From positions 1 through 48,661 of the forward strand of contig JAJZAL010000004.1 of assembly GCA_021799405.1 (NCBI GenBank): a stretch of 48,661 nt of DNA, given 5' to 3'. This DNA is from Acidobacteriota bacterium. Its GTDB lineage: Bacteria > Acidobacteriota > Terriglobia > Terriglobales > Acidobacteriaceae. Positions 1 through 8,720 of the stretch are shown here, in pieces (position 1 is the first letter of the stretch; each line of letters opens with the position of its first letter). The translations under genes were made by a program, and so were the position numbers. Below the pieces are notes generated by a model, which was given only the letters and a program-made list of their open reading frames with translations, did not search any database and had not been told where the DNA came from.

Positions 1-1
1 T

Positions 2-3000
2 TCCGCGACGCAGAGTATTACGGTGAACGCAGGGGCACTGAGCCTGCAGACCCAGACGTCAGACATTACGGGTTCGATTACGCAGCAGCAGTACCTGAAG
101 CTGCCGCTGACCCTGGGCGGTGTGGGTGCGCTGCGGTCGCCGGAGGCATTTGTATTCCTGCTTCCCGGCAACACCGGGCCTGGAACCAGCAACAACAACA
201 GCAACGGCGTGTTTTTCAGCAAGCTGGCCGGTGGCCAGAACTTCGGCGCCGAAGTGTTCCTGGATGGTATTGACCAGCAGCGCAGCGAAAATGGATCGTC
301 GTTTGACGAGGAAGCGCCTTCTGTGGATGCTCTTCGCGAACTGACGGTGACGGATGCGGTGCCGCCGGCGGAATTCAACCGCACGACGGGCGGTGTGGAA
401 AACTTTGTTACCAAGAGCGGCACGAACAAGTACCACGGCATGGTCTACGAGATCCTGCGCAACGCGGCACTCGACGCGAATCTCTGGTTCAACAACGGGT
501 ATAGGGCGCAGAACTGCGTGGGCGCGAACGATACGCCGGCGTGCCGCAAGATTTACGCAACGCCTGCAGACCACAAGAACGATTATGGTGTCACGCTCGG
601 CGGGCCCGTCACGATTCCGCATGTGTACAACGGGCGTAACCGGTTGTTCTTCTTCTTCTCGTGGGAACAGCTGAAATATGCTCTGGGCACGACCGCAACA
701 ACAACCGTGCCTACGCCGCAGGAGCTTTCGGGCGACTTCTCCAACCCCGCACTGTTTAACACCAGCAAGGTGGTGGGTACGAATCCATGTACAGGCGGCC
801 CGGTGTATCAAGGCCAGATCTTCGATCCCTCGACGACGCGAGTGGTGAACGGGATCGAGTGCCGCGATCCGTTCCCGGGCAACAAGATTCCAACGCAGGA
901 TTTCTCGCCTGCCTCGAAGAAGCTTCTCAGCTACTTCCCCGCGCCGACCAACAGTGGCGTGTTTAACAACTACACGTTTGCGGCGACGTCACCGATCACG
1001 AACACGACGATGACGCTGCGCATCGACGGCACTGTGGGCAAGAGCCACATCTGGAGTTCCTATACCTCGCGCGACAACAACCGAATCGCGGGTACACCGC
1101 AAATCCTACCGTACCCGATTGATCCGAACACGTGGGCGCAGGACTTTGAGACGCACTTCTGGCGGTTTGGATGGGATTACACCATTACTCCCAACCTGCT
1201 GAACGACTTTACGATTGGTTCAAACCGGTCGAACAGCAAGAACTATGCGGTTCCGATTGCCAACGGCATCAATTACCTGCAGCAGGCGGGTATCGGCAAC
1301 GCGAATTCCAATAACTTCCCGATTATCACGAACGGACTGACGGATCAGGAAGGCATGCCGAACTATGGGGATAATATCGATAACGGTCTGCGCCTGGTCG
1401 ATAACGTGATGTGGCAGAAGGGCAGCCACAGCATCACGATCGGTACGGATGATCGTTATCAGCAGTACTCTCCGATTGTCGGCAACTCGCCGAGCATTAA
1501 TTTCTGCGGGAATCAGACCTCGGCCTATCTGGGTTCTGCGCAAAACGGAAACGGCCTGGCCAGCGAACTTCTGGGCGATGCCTGCGGCGGCGCACAGGTG
1601 GTGTATGCGCACCAGTCGCGCTGGATTTCCTGGTACTTCTCCGGTTACATCCAGGACAACTGGAATGTGACGCAGCACCTGACGCTGAACCTGGGCGTCA
1701 ACTATAGCGTGGATGTTCCGCGTAAGGAAGCGAACAACTTCACCGCCAACTTCAGCCGGACGGCGATCGATCCGGAGTACGGTGTGCCCGGTGCGCTGGT
1801 GTTCGGTACGACGTGCAGCGGCTGCAATACGCGCTGGGCGGATACGTACCACAAAGACGTGGCGCCTCGTTTAGGGTTTGCGTGGACGCCGCCGGCCATG
1901 AACGATAAGACGGTGGTTCGCGGAGGCTTCGGGATTCTTTACGGGCCGCTGCAGTATGACGACTTCGGCAGCGCGATGGATTCCGGATACAAGGCGAACC
2001 CGGTATTTCCTTCGAAGAACGGATTCGATCCATCGTTCCAGATCGACAACGGATACCCGGCATTCAAGTCGCCGCCGAATCTCGATCCCGGCATGTACAA
2101 CGGAACGTTTTTGCCTGGGTCCTATATCGAGAAGAGAGCAGGCCGGCCAGCCGAAGTCTATAACTGGGATTTGAACGTGCAGCAGCAGGTGGTGAAGAAC
2201 CTGATCCTGAGCGTCGGCTACATTGGCAGCGGCGCGCAGAACCTGCAAGCCAACAACCAGAACATCAACAACATTCCGTACAAGGACCTTGCGCTAGGTA
2301 AGGAACTTGGGGATGGTCTGCAAAACAATCCTTACGGCGTTTCCGTACCTTTCCCCGGATATTTCAATCTGTGGGGCAACGGGGTACAAATTCAGCAAGC
2401 GCTGCGTCCGTTCCCGCAGTATGACTTCATCGACTCCGGGTGCTGCCTGGAAAACACGGGTCACTCCACCTATGAAGCGATGCTGGTATCTCTGCAGGGA
2501 CACTTCAAGGATCTGACTTTGCAGGCATCGTACACGTGGTCGAAGAACATCAACGACTCCGACAGTGCGATTCCGAACACGAATCCTGGCCAACCGCAGG
2601 TGCAGAATCCTGACAACCTGCACCAGGAGAAGGCGATCAGCATTCAGGACATTCCGAATACGCTGGTGCTGAGTTATGTATATGCACTGCCGGCAGGCAA
2701 GGGGCAGAAATACTTCAATCATGGACCTCTGAGTTACATGTTGGGAGGGTGGCAGATTGGAGGCATTCAGCGTTACCAGAATGGTGAGCCAACGGCGTTT
2801 TGCTGTACGGTCGGCATACCGGGCTGGGAAAACGCAACGCGGTATGACTATATCCCGGGAGTCAACGTCAAGAGCCCTGTTTACCGGCGGGGATGGAAGA
2901 GCATCAATCCGTTCAACACGGCCGGAGGGTCCAATCCGCAAACCAACAGCTTCTTTAACGGTTCGGATACCAATGGTTCGGCAGCGTATCTGAATGGATC

Positions 3001-3316
3001 GGCAACGCCTGCCTTCCACGATCAGGTGGCGGCGGTGGATGCAACCACGCAGAACGTTCCCTACACGCTTGGAGATACTCCTCGTGTGACCGGGGAGAGG
3101 ATGCCAGCATGGATGGATGAAGACTTCAGCCTGGTCAAAGACACGCCCATTGCGCACCATTTGACCTTTGAGTTGAAGTTCGACATCCTGAACGCTTTCA
3201 ACCGGCACATATTTGGATCTCCGGATATTAATCCCGCGGACTTTTTCTTCGGGATACCAACGTACCAGGCGAATGCACCAAGGGCCATCCAGGCCTCTGG
3301 GAATATCACCTTCTAG
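2..3316 (+). CDS. TonB-dependent receptor, Oar-like (5' end missing)
   Basis: Outer-membrane beta-barrel receptor. The reading frame is open from base 2, so the signal peptide and the carboxypeptidase-regulatory-like N-terminal domain usual in this family lie outside the window. What remains begins in or just before the plug domain (an LSLQTQTSDI stretch, then a plug-like region to about residue 150) and continues as a long barrel rich in aromatic residues with GFGILYG and YTWSKN strands. The last residue is phenylalanine, the usual C-terminal barrel signal. About 1,100 residues are present, which fits the large receptors that are expanded in Acidobacteriota. The substrate cannot be told from sequence; uptake of oligosaccharides or peptides is likely. 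A terminator follows the stop, so the gene probably ends its transcription unit. Confidence 0.9.
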   Translation, partial: SATQSITVNAGALSLQTQTSDITGSITQQQYLKLPLTLGGVGALRSPEAFVFLLPGNTGPGTSNNNSNGVFFSKLAGGQNFGAEVFLDGIDQQRSENGSSFDEEAPSVDALRELTVTDAVPPAEFNRTTGGVENFVTKSGTNKYHGMVYEILRNAALDANLWFNNGYRAQNCVGANDTPACRKIYATPADHKNDYGVTLGGPVTIPHVYNGRNRLFFFFSWEQLKYALGTTATTTVPTPQELSGDFSNPALFNTSKVVGTNPCTGGPVYQGQIFDPSTTRVVNGIECRDPFPGNKIPTQDFSPASKKLLSYFPAPTNSGVFNNYTFAATSPITNTTMTLRIDGTVGKSHIWSSYTSRDNNRIAGTPQILPYPIDPNTWAQDFETHFWRFGWDYTITPNLLNDFTIGSNRSNSKNYAVPIANGINYLQQAGIGNANSNNFPIITNGLTDQEGMPNYGDNIDNGLRLVDNVMWQKGSHSITIGTDDRYQQYSPIVGNSPSINFCGNQTSAYLGSAQNGNGLASELLGDACGGAQVVYAHQSRWISWYFSGYIQDNWNVTQHLTLNLGVNYSVDVPRKEANNFTANFSRTAIDPEYGVPGALVFGTTCSGCNTRWADTYHKDVAPRLGFAWTPPAMNDKTVVRGGFGILYGPLQYDDFGSAMDSGYKANPVFPSKNGFDPSFQIDNGYPAFKSPPNLDPGMYNGTFLPGSYIEKRAGRPAEVYNWDLNVQQQVVKNLILSVGYIGSGAQNLQANNQNINNIPYKDLALGKELGDGLQNNPYGVSVPFPGYFNLWGNGVQIQQALRPFPQYDFIDSGCCLENTGHSTYEAMLVSLQGHFKDLTLQASYTWSKNINDSDSAIPNTNPGQPQVQNPDNLHQEKAISIQDIPNTLVLSYVYALPAGKGQKYFNHGPLSYMLGGWQIGGIQRYQNGEPTAFCCTVGIPGWENATRYDYIPGVNVKSPVYRRGWKSINPFNTAGGSNPQTNSFFNGSDTNGSAAYLNGSATPAFHDQVAAVDATTQNVPYTLGDTPRVTGERMPAWMDEDFSLVKDTPIAHHLTFELKFDILNAFNRHIFGSPDINPADFFFGIPTYQANAPRAIQASGNITF

Positions 3317-3337
3317 GTACGGTTGCCGTTTCTTTGC

Positions 3338-3371
3338 GGGGGAGCCTGTCTCGTGGCAGGTTCCCCCTTTT
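3338..3371 (+). terminator. Rho-independent terminator of the receptor gene
   Basis: An 11-bp stem with one G-T pair (3338-3348 with 3357-3367) encloses an 8-base loop and is followed by four T residues. It lies 21 bases after the receptor stop codon. Confidence 0.75.
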
Positions 3372-3438
3372 CATTCCCGAGAGCCGGAGAAGCATGGTTG
3401 ACTTTCCTGGCTATCGTTTCTAGGCTAAGGCCACGATT

Positions 3439-4626
3439 ATGCGGTTAAGAAGATGCGGGATCGCTGGATTGCTGCTGCTGGCAGGCATCAGCGCGACAGG
3501 GTATTGTCAGGATGCCAACTCGGCGCTGGTGCAAGGATGGTTTCGTCGTGGAGCAGAGGCGATGCAGGCGGGGAATGTTCCGGGTGCCGAAGCAGCATTT
3601 CACAAGGTGACGGAGCTGGATCCAGGGCTTGCACCGGGATGGTTGGACATGGGGCTGGCGCAATTACGGGAGGGCAAGGTGCCCCAGGCGATTGCGGCAA
3701 TTCAGAAGAGCCTGCAACTCGATCCGTCGTCGCCGGGCGCGCATTTGTTTCTGGGGATCGCAGAATATCAGGCGAGCCACAATGAAGATGCAGTGCGGGA
3801 TCTGAAGCTGGCAATCCACGACAACCCCAAAGATGAGCAGGCGTATATGTGGCTGGGGATCGTGGAGCTGAATATGGGACATCCTGAGCTCGCGGTGGGT
3901 CCACTGGACAAGGCGAACGAGCTGAACCCCAAGGATGAGAATGTTCTGGATTACCAGGTGCAGGCGCACCTGGCCGTGGCAAAGCAAAGCTATAAGAAGC
4001 TGTATGAGCTGGATCCTTCCTCATGGAGGATTCATCAGCTGAGCGCGGTGATTGACAACGATGCGCGCGACCACCAGCACGCGGTGAAGGAATACAAGCT
4101 GGCACTCAAGCTGGCGCCAAACCGGCCTGATCTGTGGGAAGGGCTGGGATGGCAGTACCGGGCGCTGGATGACAACAGCGACGCGGTGGTGGCGTTTCAA
4201 AAACAACTACAACTGAGTCCGGGAAATCCGATTGCGATGTATAACCTGGCAAGCTCGGAAGTGGAGAACGGGCAACCCGCGGCGGCGATTCCGCTGCTGG
4301 AGCACGTGGTGAAGATTTACCAGGTGCCGACGCAGGCGAATTACTACCTGGGGCGGGCGTTTGCGTCGGAAGGCAAATATGGAGAGGCGGCGGTGCAGTT
4401 CCAACTGGCTACGCATGTTGCGGGGCCGATTGCGCAGCGCTCGTGGTATCAGTTGTCACAGGCGTACCGGCATCTGGGCAAGATTCCAGAGGCGCGGGCC
4501 GCGGTACTGAAGTTCCAGAAGCTGCAAGAGGAGAGCACGCAGGCCAGCGCGAAGAGCGCGCAGGATTTCCTCAAGCTGAACCAGACGAATGCGAGCGCTG
4601 CGAGCGGCAAGCAACCCAAGCAGTAG
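3439..4626 (+). CDS. secreted tetratricopeptide-repeat protein
   Basis: A 395-residue protein with a Sec-type signal peptide (hydrophobic run at about residues 8-18, then TGYCQ) followed by TPR repeats nearly end to end. Typical TPR signatures such as GLAPGWLDMGLAQLREGK, and a regular series of A/G-Y/F-L positions about 34 residues apart, are clear. It lies 122 bases after the receptor gene on the same strand, but a terminator intervenes, so it probably has its own promoter. TPR proteins are scaffolds with no enzymatic role by themselves. A periplasmic assembly or binding role beside the receptor is possible but unproven. The C-terminal 40 residues are polar and low in complexity. Confidence 0.8.
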   Translation: MRLRRCGIAGLLLLAGISATGYCQDANSALVQGWFRRGAEAMQAGNVPGAEAAFHKVTELDPGLAPGWLDMGLAQLREGKVPQAIAAIQKSLQLDPSSPGAHLFLGIAEYQASHNEDAVRDLKLAIHDNPKDEQAYMWLGIVELNMGHPELAVGPLDKANELNPKDENVLDYQVQAHLAVAKQSYKKLYELDPSSWRIHQLSAVIDNDARDHQHAVKEYKLALKLAPNRPDLWEGLGWQYRALDDNSDAVVAFQKQLQLSPGNPIAMYNLASSEVENGQPAAAIPLLEHVVKIYQVPTQANYYLGRAFASEGKYGEAAVQFQLATHVAGPIAQRSWYQLSQAYRHLGKIPEARAAVLKFQKLQEESTQASAKSAQDFLKLNQTNASAASGKQPKQ

Positions 4627-4783
4627 GGCCGATCTGGGCTTTCACGGCTCTTGCGCTTGAGGGGGCGGCGGTTTTTCTCAATAGATAAGTTGTGACGGGT
4701 GTGGTGGATTCGATGCGGCCGTTTGTTGTTGGAATGGCCATGCCGGGTGCTTTGTTCTCCACTCTATCTTGAGGAGAAATGCT

Positions 4784-5734
4784 TCACGGGTTGTCGGAGT
4801 GGGTTCCGTCCAGTGCCGCAACCCTGGCGAACTCGGCTTTTGCCTGACTGGTCTTGCCTTCCTTGCTGAGAACACGTCCGAGCTGAAAGTGGAGAGCTGC
4901 ATCTTTTGGAGCCTTCTTGAGCGCAGTTCGGAGTTCGGCTTCCGCGTCGGCGAAGTTGCCGAGGCGGTAGTTCGCCCGGGCGAGTTGAGTCAGGATGCGC
5001 TGGCTGCGAGGGTCTATGGTTGCTGCCTGCTTGAGCAGCGGCAGGGCCCTGGTGAGATGATTCTGGTCCAGATAGATGATGCCAAGGTTGAGCAGCGGTT
5101 CTTCGCTGGGATGGGTTGAGTTCTGCTGCCAGGCGATGGCCTGTTTGTAGGCTGCAATGGCGTCATTCCATTTGAAGAGCGCCTCATAGGTGAGGCCGAG
5201 GTTGTTTTCCGCGTCGACGGAATGGGGTTTTAGCTTGAGGGCCTGTTCGAAGCAGATTTCGGCTTTCTTGAAGAGATTTTGTGTGTAGAGAATACGGCCC
5301 ATGCTGTACCAGGCCATTTCATCATGAGGATTCATGCGGAGAGACTGGTACATCCATTTCGCGGCGTCCTTGTAATCGTTGAGCAGGACGTAGTCGAGTG
5401 CGACCCATTTGAGGTCTTCGGCGGTGGGGTGGCGGAGTTGCGCGGCGCGAGTGTATTCCTGAAGGGATTCCGCGGGTTTGTCTGCGCGAAACAAGGCGTA
5501 AGCGAGCATGACATGAAGCTCGGCCTGGTCTTTGTGTTCGGGAAGGAGTTTTCGGAGCAGGGCTACTGCCTGTGCGTACTGTTTGTGCAAGAGAAGCTGC
5601 GTGGGGGCGGCAAGATCGGCAGGAGGCGCGGGTTGCTGTGCGGGGGTTACCGCGCGCGCGGGAATGCTGCCCGCAAAGAGAGTTGCAAGGAGAAGCATTT
5701 CAGACACGCGGAGCAGTTTTATGCGGAGCATCAT
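4784..5734 (-). CDS. secreted tetratricopeptide-repeat protein
   Basis: A 316-residue protein on the minus strand, convergent with the preceding TPR gene. The N-terminus has a hydrophobic signal segment (LLLATLFAGSIPARA) with an Ala-X-Ala type cleavage site near residue 28. The start could be Met1, Met2 or Met13. The rest is made of TPR units, for example DEMAWYSMGRILYTQN and VDAENNLGLTYEALFKWNDA. No catalytic domain is visible. It is followed upstream by another TPR gene on the same strand, with 168 bases between them, so the two may be co-transcribed. Function unknown; periplasmic scaffold is an inference. Confidence 0.8.
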   Translation of the reverse strand: MMLRIKLLRVSEMLLLATLFAGSIPARAVTPAQQPAPPADLAAPTQLLLHKQYAQAVALLRKLLPEHKDQAELHVMLAYALFRADKPAESLQEYTRAAQLRHPTAEDLKWVALDYVLLNDYKDAAKWMYQSLRMNPHDEMAWYSMGRILYTQNLFKKAEICFEQALKLKPHSVDAENNLGLTYEALFKWNDAIAAYKQAIAWQQNSTHPSEEPLLNLGIIYLDQNHLTRALPLLKQAATIDPRSQRILTQLARANYRLGNFADAEAELRTALKKAPKDAALHFQLGRVLSKEGKTSQAKAEFARVAALDGTHSDNP

Positions 5735-5902
5735 CGAAGACTATTCCATGGGATCCGCCTCGGCATGGCGCCGCTGTTTGATCACAGGATTGATATCAGT
5801 TTAAACCGCTATCTGGGAGGCGAGGCGAGCGTGTGAACCGAAGCAGCGCGCTGCGCAAGGGATTATGTCTATGCTGTTCGTCGTGAGAGTTGCGAGACGG
5901 AT

Positions 5903-7018
5903 TCAAGGTTGCGTGGCGGAAGATTTCTCGATGGTATAGCCATGGCTCAGCTGTGCCTGCTTCGCGGTGAGGGCCTGGGCTTCGGCCATTTGATTGGCTG
6001 CCTGGGATTTTTTGCCGAGCTGGGCCAGCGTCATGGCGTAGTAGCGATGTGCAGTGACATAGCTGGGTGCATAAAGCACGGCCTGACCCAGGTACTTCGC
6101 CGCAGCCTGGTAGTTTTTGCCTCGGAAGGCAAGGATACCCATTCCGGTGAGAGCGCCACCGTGATAAGGGTTCACGGAGAGAACGTGCGTGAACTCGGCT
6201 TTGGCCTGGGTGTTCTGCTGGCGGTCGAGAGCGATGACGCCCAGCTCATAGTAGGAAGCGACCTGGTTGGGTTGGAGCGCGATGGAGCGGCGCAACTGCA
6301 CGACAGCAGCGTCGTACTGAGACATCATGCGGAGCAGATGGCCCAAGCCATAATGTGCAGTTGCGTCGTTGGGCCGCTTCAGGAGATAGGCGCGCAGGTG
6401 CTTTTCCGCGGCCGGCATGTTTTGCTCATCGAGTTCGACATGCGCCAGCGCGTACAGCGTCTTGAGGTTGGAGGGGTCGAGGCGATGGGCCTTGGTCAGG
6501 GCCTTATCAGCATTGTGATAGATCTGCATTCCGTCGGCCTGGATACCAAAGTCGGTGAGGAGTTCGGGTGAGTCCGGCACAGATTTGAGCGCGCGGTAAA
6601 GGATGGCCAAGGCTCCGTTCTGGTCGCCGGCGGCGCGGAACGAGAGTGCATCCTTGATTGCGGCGTGGACTTCGCCGGATTGAGCCGCTCTGGACCCGGG
6701 CGAGATGGCGAGCGCGGATTCGAAGGACTTCATAGCGTCGCCATAGAGCCGTTGCCGGGTTTGAATCTCGCCGAGTTTCAGCCAGGCTTCTGCGTCGTGC
6801 GGTTCGCGCTGGACGAGGGAGGACAGCAGCAGATTCGCCTGTTCGAAATGGTCGCCGGCTGCGAGAGAGTCTGCCCGATGAAGAGCAGCGGCAGCAGAAT
6901 TGGTTTGAGCTATCAGCGCGGGCGGGATGAAAAGGGTGCAGAGAAGAGCGATGGACGAGCAGGTTTTCCGCCTTGCAGACGGCAGGGAAAAGCGGAGACC
7001 GGGGAAACAAACGGGCAT
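5903..7018 (-). CDS. secreted tetratricopeptide-repeat protein
   Basis: About 371 residues when started at the ATG at 7018, which places a hydrophobic signal segment (SSIALLCTLFIPPALIAQ) near the N-terminus. The frame stays open to 7447, and an ATG at 7090 is an alternative; neither has a strong Shine-Dalgarno sequence. The mature part is TPR repeats with canonical units such as AEAWLKLGEIQTRQRLYGDA and TAHYGLGHLLRMMSQYDAA. It is the third TPR protein in this 4-kb stretch and probably shares a transcription unit with the next TPR gene downstream. Role unknown. Confidence 0.75.
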   Translation of the reverse strand: MPVCFPGLRFSLPSARRKTCSSIALLCTLFIPPALIAQTNSAAAALHRADSLAAGDHFEQANLLLSSLVQREPHDAEAWLKLGEIQTRQRLYGDAMKSFESALAISPGSRAAQSGEVHAAIKDALSFRAAGDQNGALAILYRALKSVPDSPELLTDFGIQADGMQIYHNADKALTKAHRLDPSNLKTLYALAHVELDEQNMPAAEKHLRAYLLKRPNDATAHYGLGHLLRMMSQYDAAVVQLRRSIALQPNQVASYYELGVIALDRQQNTQAKAEFTHVLSVNPYHGGALTGMGILAFRGKNYQAAAKYLGQAVLYAPSYVTAHRYYAMTLAQLGKKSQAANQMAEAQALTAKQAQLSHGYTIEKSSATQP

Positions 7019-7199
7019 GGGTAATCCACGAGAGTGGAGTGATTCTATCTCTAAATTATGCACTGGCGAGGCGGCATTGTGAGCTTGCATATCATGCGAG
7101 GCCAAGTACCGCTGCGTGATCCGATGGAAGAACTCACTTTTCGATGAGGCACCCAAACTTGAGGGGCATGTCCTCTGCCTGGATTCGGCGCGCAAGAGG

Positions 7200-8192
7200 C
7201 TAGGAAGGGGCCATGGTGGACTGGCGTACGACCAGTTCCGTAGGGATGCGAAGAACGTTGAAGTTATGGTCATTCTGCATTTTGACGAGTGCGTGAAAGG
7301 CTGTTTCGGCGATCTCGTTCCTGGGAATGCGAATGCTTGTGAGTGGCGGCTGCGTGTAGGAACTGAAGGTAATGTCGTCGAAGCCAACCAGGGAGATATC
7401 TTCGGGGACACGGAGTCCTTTGTCACGGATTGCCCGGAGGGCGCCAATGGCAGTCAAGTCGTTGGACGTGATGACGGCCTTTGGCAAGACTGGCCCGGCG
7501 AGCATGAGGGTCATGGCATCGTAGCCTCCGCCGATAGTGTGGTCGCCCTTCTGGACGAAATGGTCGGGTATGAGAAGTCCGCGCTGCTGCATACTTTTCA
7601 CAAAGGCCTTGTGGCGGATGCGGGCAGAGTGATACCTGGCGGGACCTGCGATGTAACCGATGAAAGTATGGCCGATGGAACGAAGATGCTCGACCGCAGA
7701 TTCTATGCCTGAGGGGTAATCGATGACGATTCGGCTGACATTATTGCGGGAGCGTGCGGTATCGAGGAAGACAAGAGGAATGCGCTGCTGGTGAAAGTCC
7801 TCAAGCACCTGGGAGTGCACTTCAGAGGTCATGATGGCGACGCCATCGACCTTTCTCTGCAGCATGCGGCGAGCGCAATGTTCGGCTCGGACTGGATCGT
7901 AGTTTGTATTGGCAACGAGGACCTCTTTGCCGTGGCGCATAGCGACGTCTTCGAAACTCTTGACCAACTCAGGGAAGAACGGGTTGGTGATATCGGAAAT
8001 GATGAGTCCGTAGAGGTTGCTTCGGCCGGAGCCGAGGGCGCGAGCGTTAGTGTCAGGGTAGTAGCGGAGCTTCTCAATAGCACGCCGGACGCGGAGTGCC
8101 GTCTCTTCGCTGACTTTGTCAGATCCGTTGATGGTTCGCGAGACGGTGGCGGTGGAAACCTTCGCGATCCGCGCTACCTCCTTAATATTCAT
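7200..8192 (-). CDS. LacI-family transcriptional regulator
   Basis: A 330-residue protein of standard LacI length. The N-terminus MNIKEVARIAKVSTATVSRT is the classic LacI helix-turn-helix, followed by the hinge region (NARALGSGRSNLYGLI). Residues about 60-330 form a periplasmic-binding-protein-like effector domain (DITNPFFPELVKSFE, GFDDITFSSYTQPPLTSI). Members repress sugar or nucleoside genes and usually also act on themselves. It is divergent from the glutaminase-A-like gene at 8721, and an operator-like palindrome lies in between, so that gene is the likely target. The effector cannot be read from sequence. Confidence 0.92.
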   Translation of the reverse strand: MNIKEVARIAKVSTATVSRTINGSDKVSEETALRVRRAIEKLRYYPDTNARALGSGRSNLYGLIISDITNPFFPELVKSFEDVAMRHGKEVLVANTNYDPVRAEHCARRMLQRKVDGVAIMTSEVHSQVLEDFHQQRIPLVFLDTARSRNNVSRIVIDYPSGIESAVEHLRSIGHTFIGYIAGPARYHSARIRHKAFVKSMQQRGLLIPDHFVQKGDHTIGGGYDAMTLMLAGPVLPKAVITSNDLTAIGALRAIRDKGLRVPEDISLVGFDDITFSSYTQPPLTSIRIPRNEIAETAFHALVKMQNDHNFNVLRIPTELVVRQSTMAPS

Positions 8193-8720
8193 GCCGGCAG
8201 TCCTCGGTTTTATAATCCTTCGGTGCGTTGATTTGCCTTATTTCATGCCGCTGTCGATGGTAGCACTACGGTTGAGTAGAAAACGACTCGAGGATACCCG
8301 CATTTTTGATCTCCAAGGAGCGCAGACGGCTACTTTGTTTTCCCCCCGCTGAAGCGGACAAACTGTGTTCCCGGAGTTTGTCTACCGGGCAGGAAGATCA
8401 ACCTGGAGAGAAATCCTGGGCGCAGAGTTGCAGAATTTGGAGCGGCGGATGCAGAGATGGAGCGAAGGAGCACAATCGTAGCATTCGCAATTCCTGTTAT
8501 AGTTTTGTAATCGAATACATTAGCACGTTTCCAGTAAGAAAATAAAGACTGCTGGATGCAGGCCGGAGAATATAAACGCGGGGTTGCTCTCCGCATTGTG
8601 GTTGTGCAGCGCACAAAGCCGGTATCGTTAACAGACGAAGAGCGACTGGAGCAGCCTGAGGGTCACTCTGCAAAGGTAACTGATAAGAGATAGCTGATAA
8701 GAGGAGCCTGGAGCGGGAAT
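8193..8720. other. 528-bp divergent regulatory region
   Basis: No open frame here looks coding. The region separates the LacI gene from the divergent secreted enzyme. It holds the palindrome at 8506-8519 and two copies of CTGATAAGAG (8680-8689 and 8694-8703) just before the start of the gene at 8721. The long distance implies a 5' leader of about 200 bases for the downstream gene if the promoter overlaps the palindrome. Confidence 0.5.
8506..8519. promoter_or_regulatory. candidate LacI-type operator
   Basis: TGTAATCGAATACA is an imperfect inverted repeat with a central CG (12 of 14 positions symmetric). That is the usual layout of LacI-family operators. It lies between the LacI gene and its divergent neighbour. 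Assignment to this regulator is an inference from position and symmetry. Confidence 0.5.

Noticed and set aside
8680..8703. Direct repeats CTGATAAGAG as a CRISPR or iteron array
   Set aside because: Only two copies with 4 bases between them; no array and no cas or replication genes nearby.
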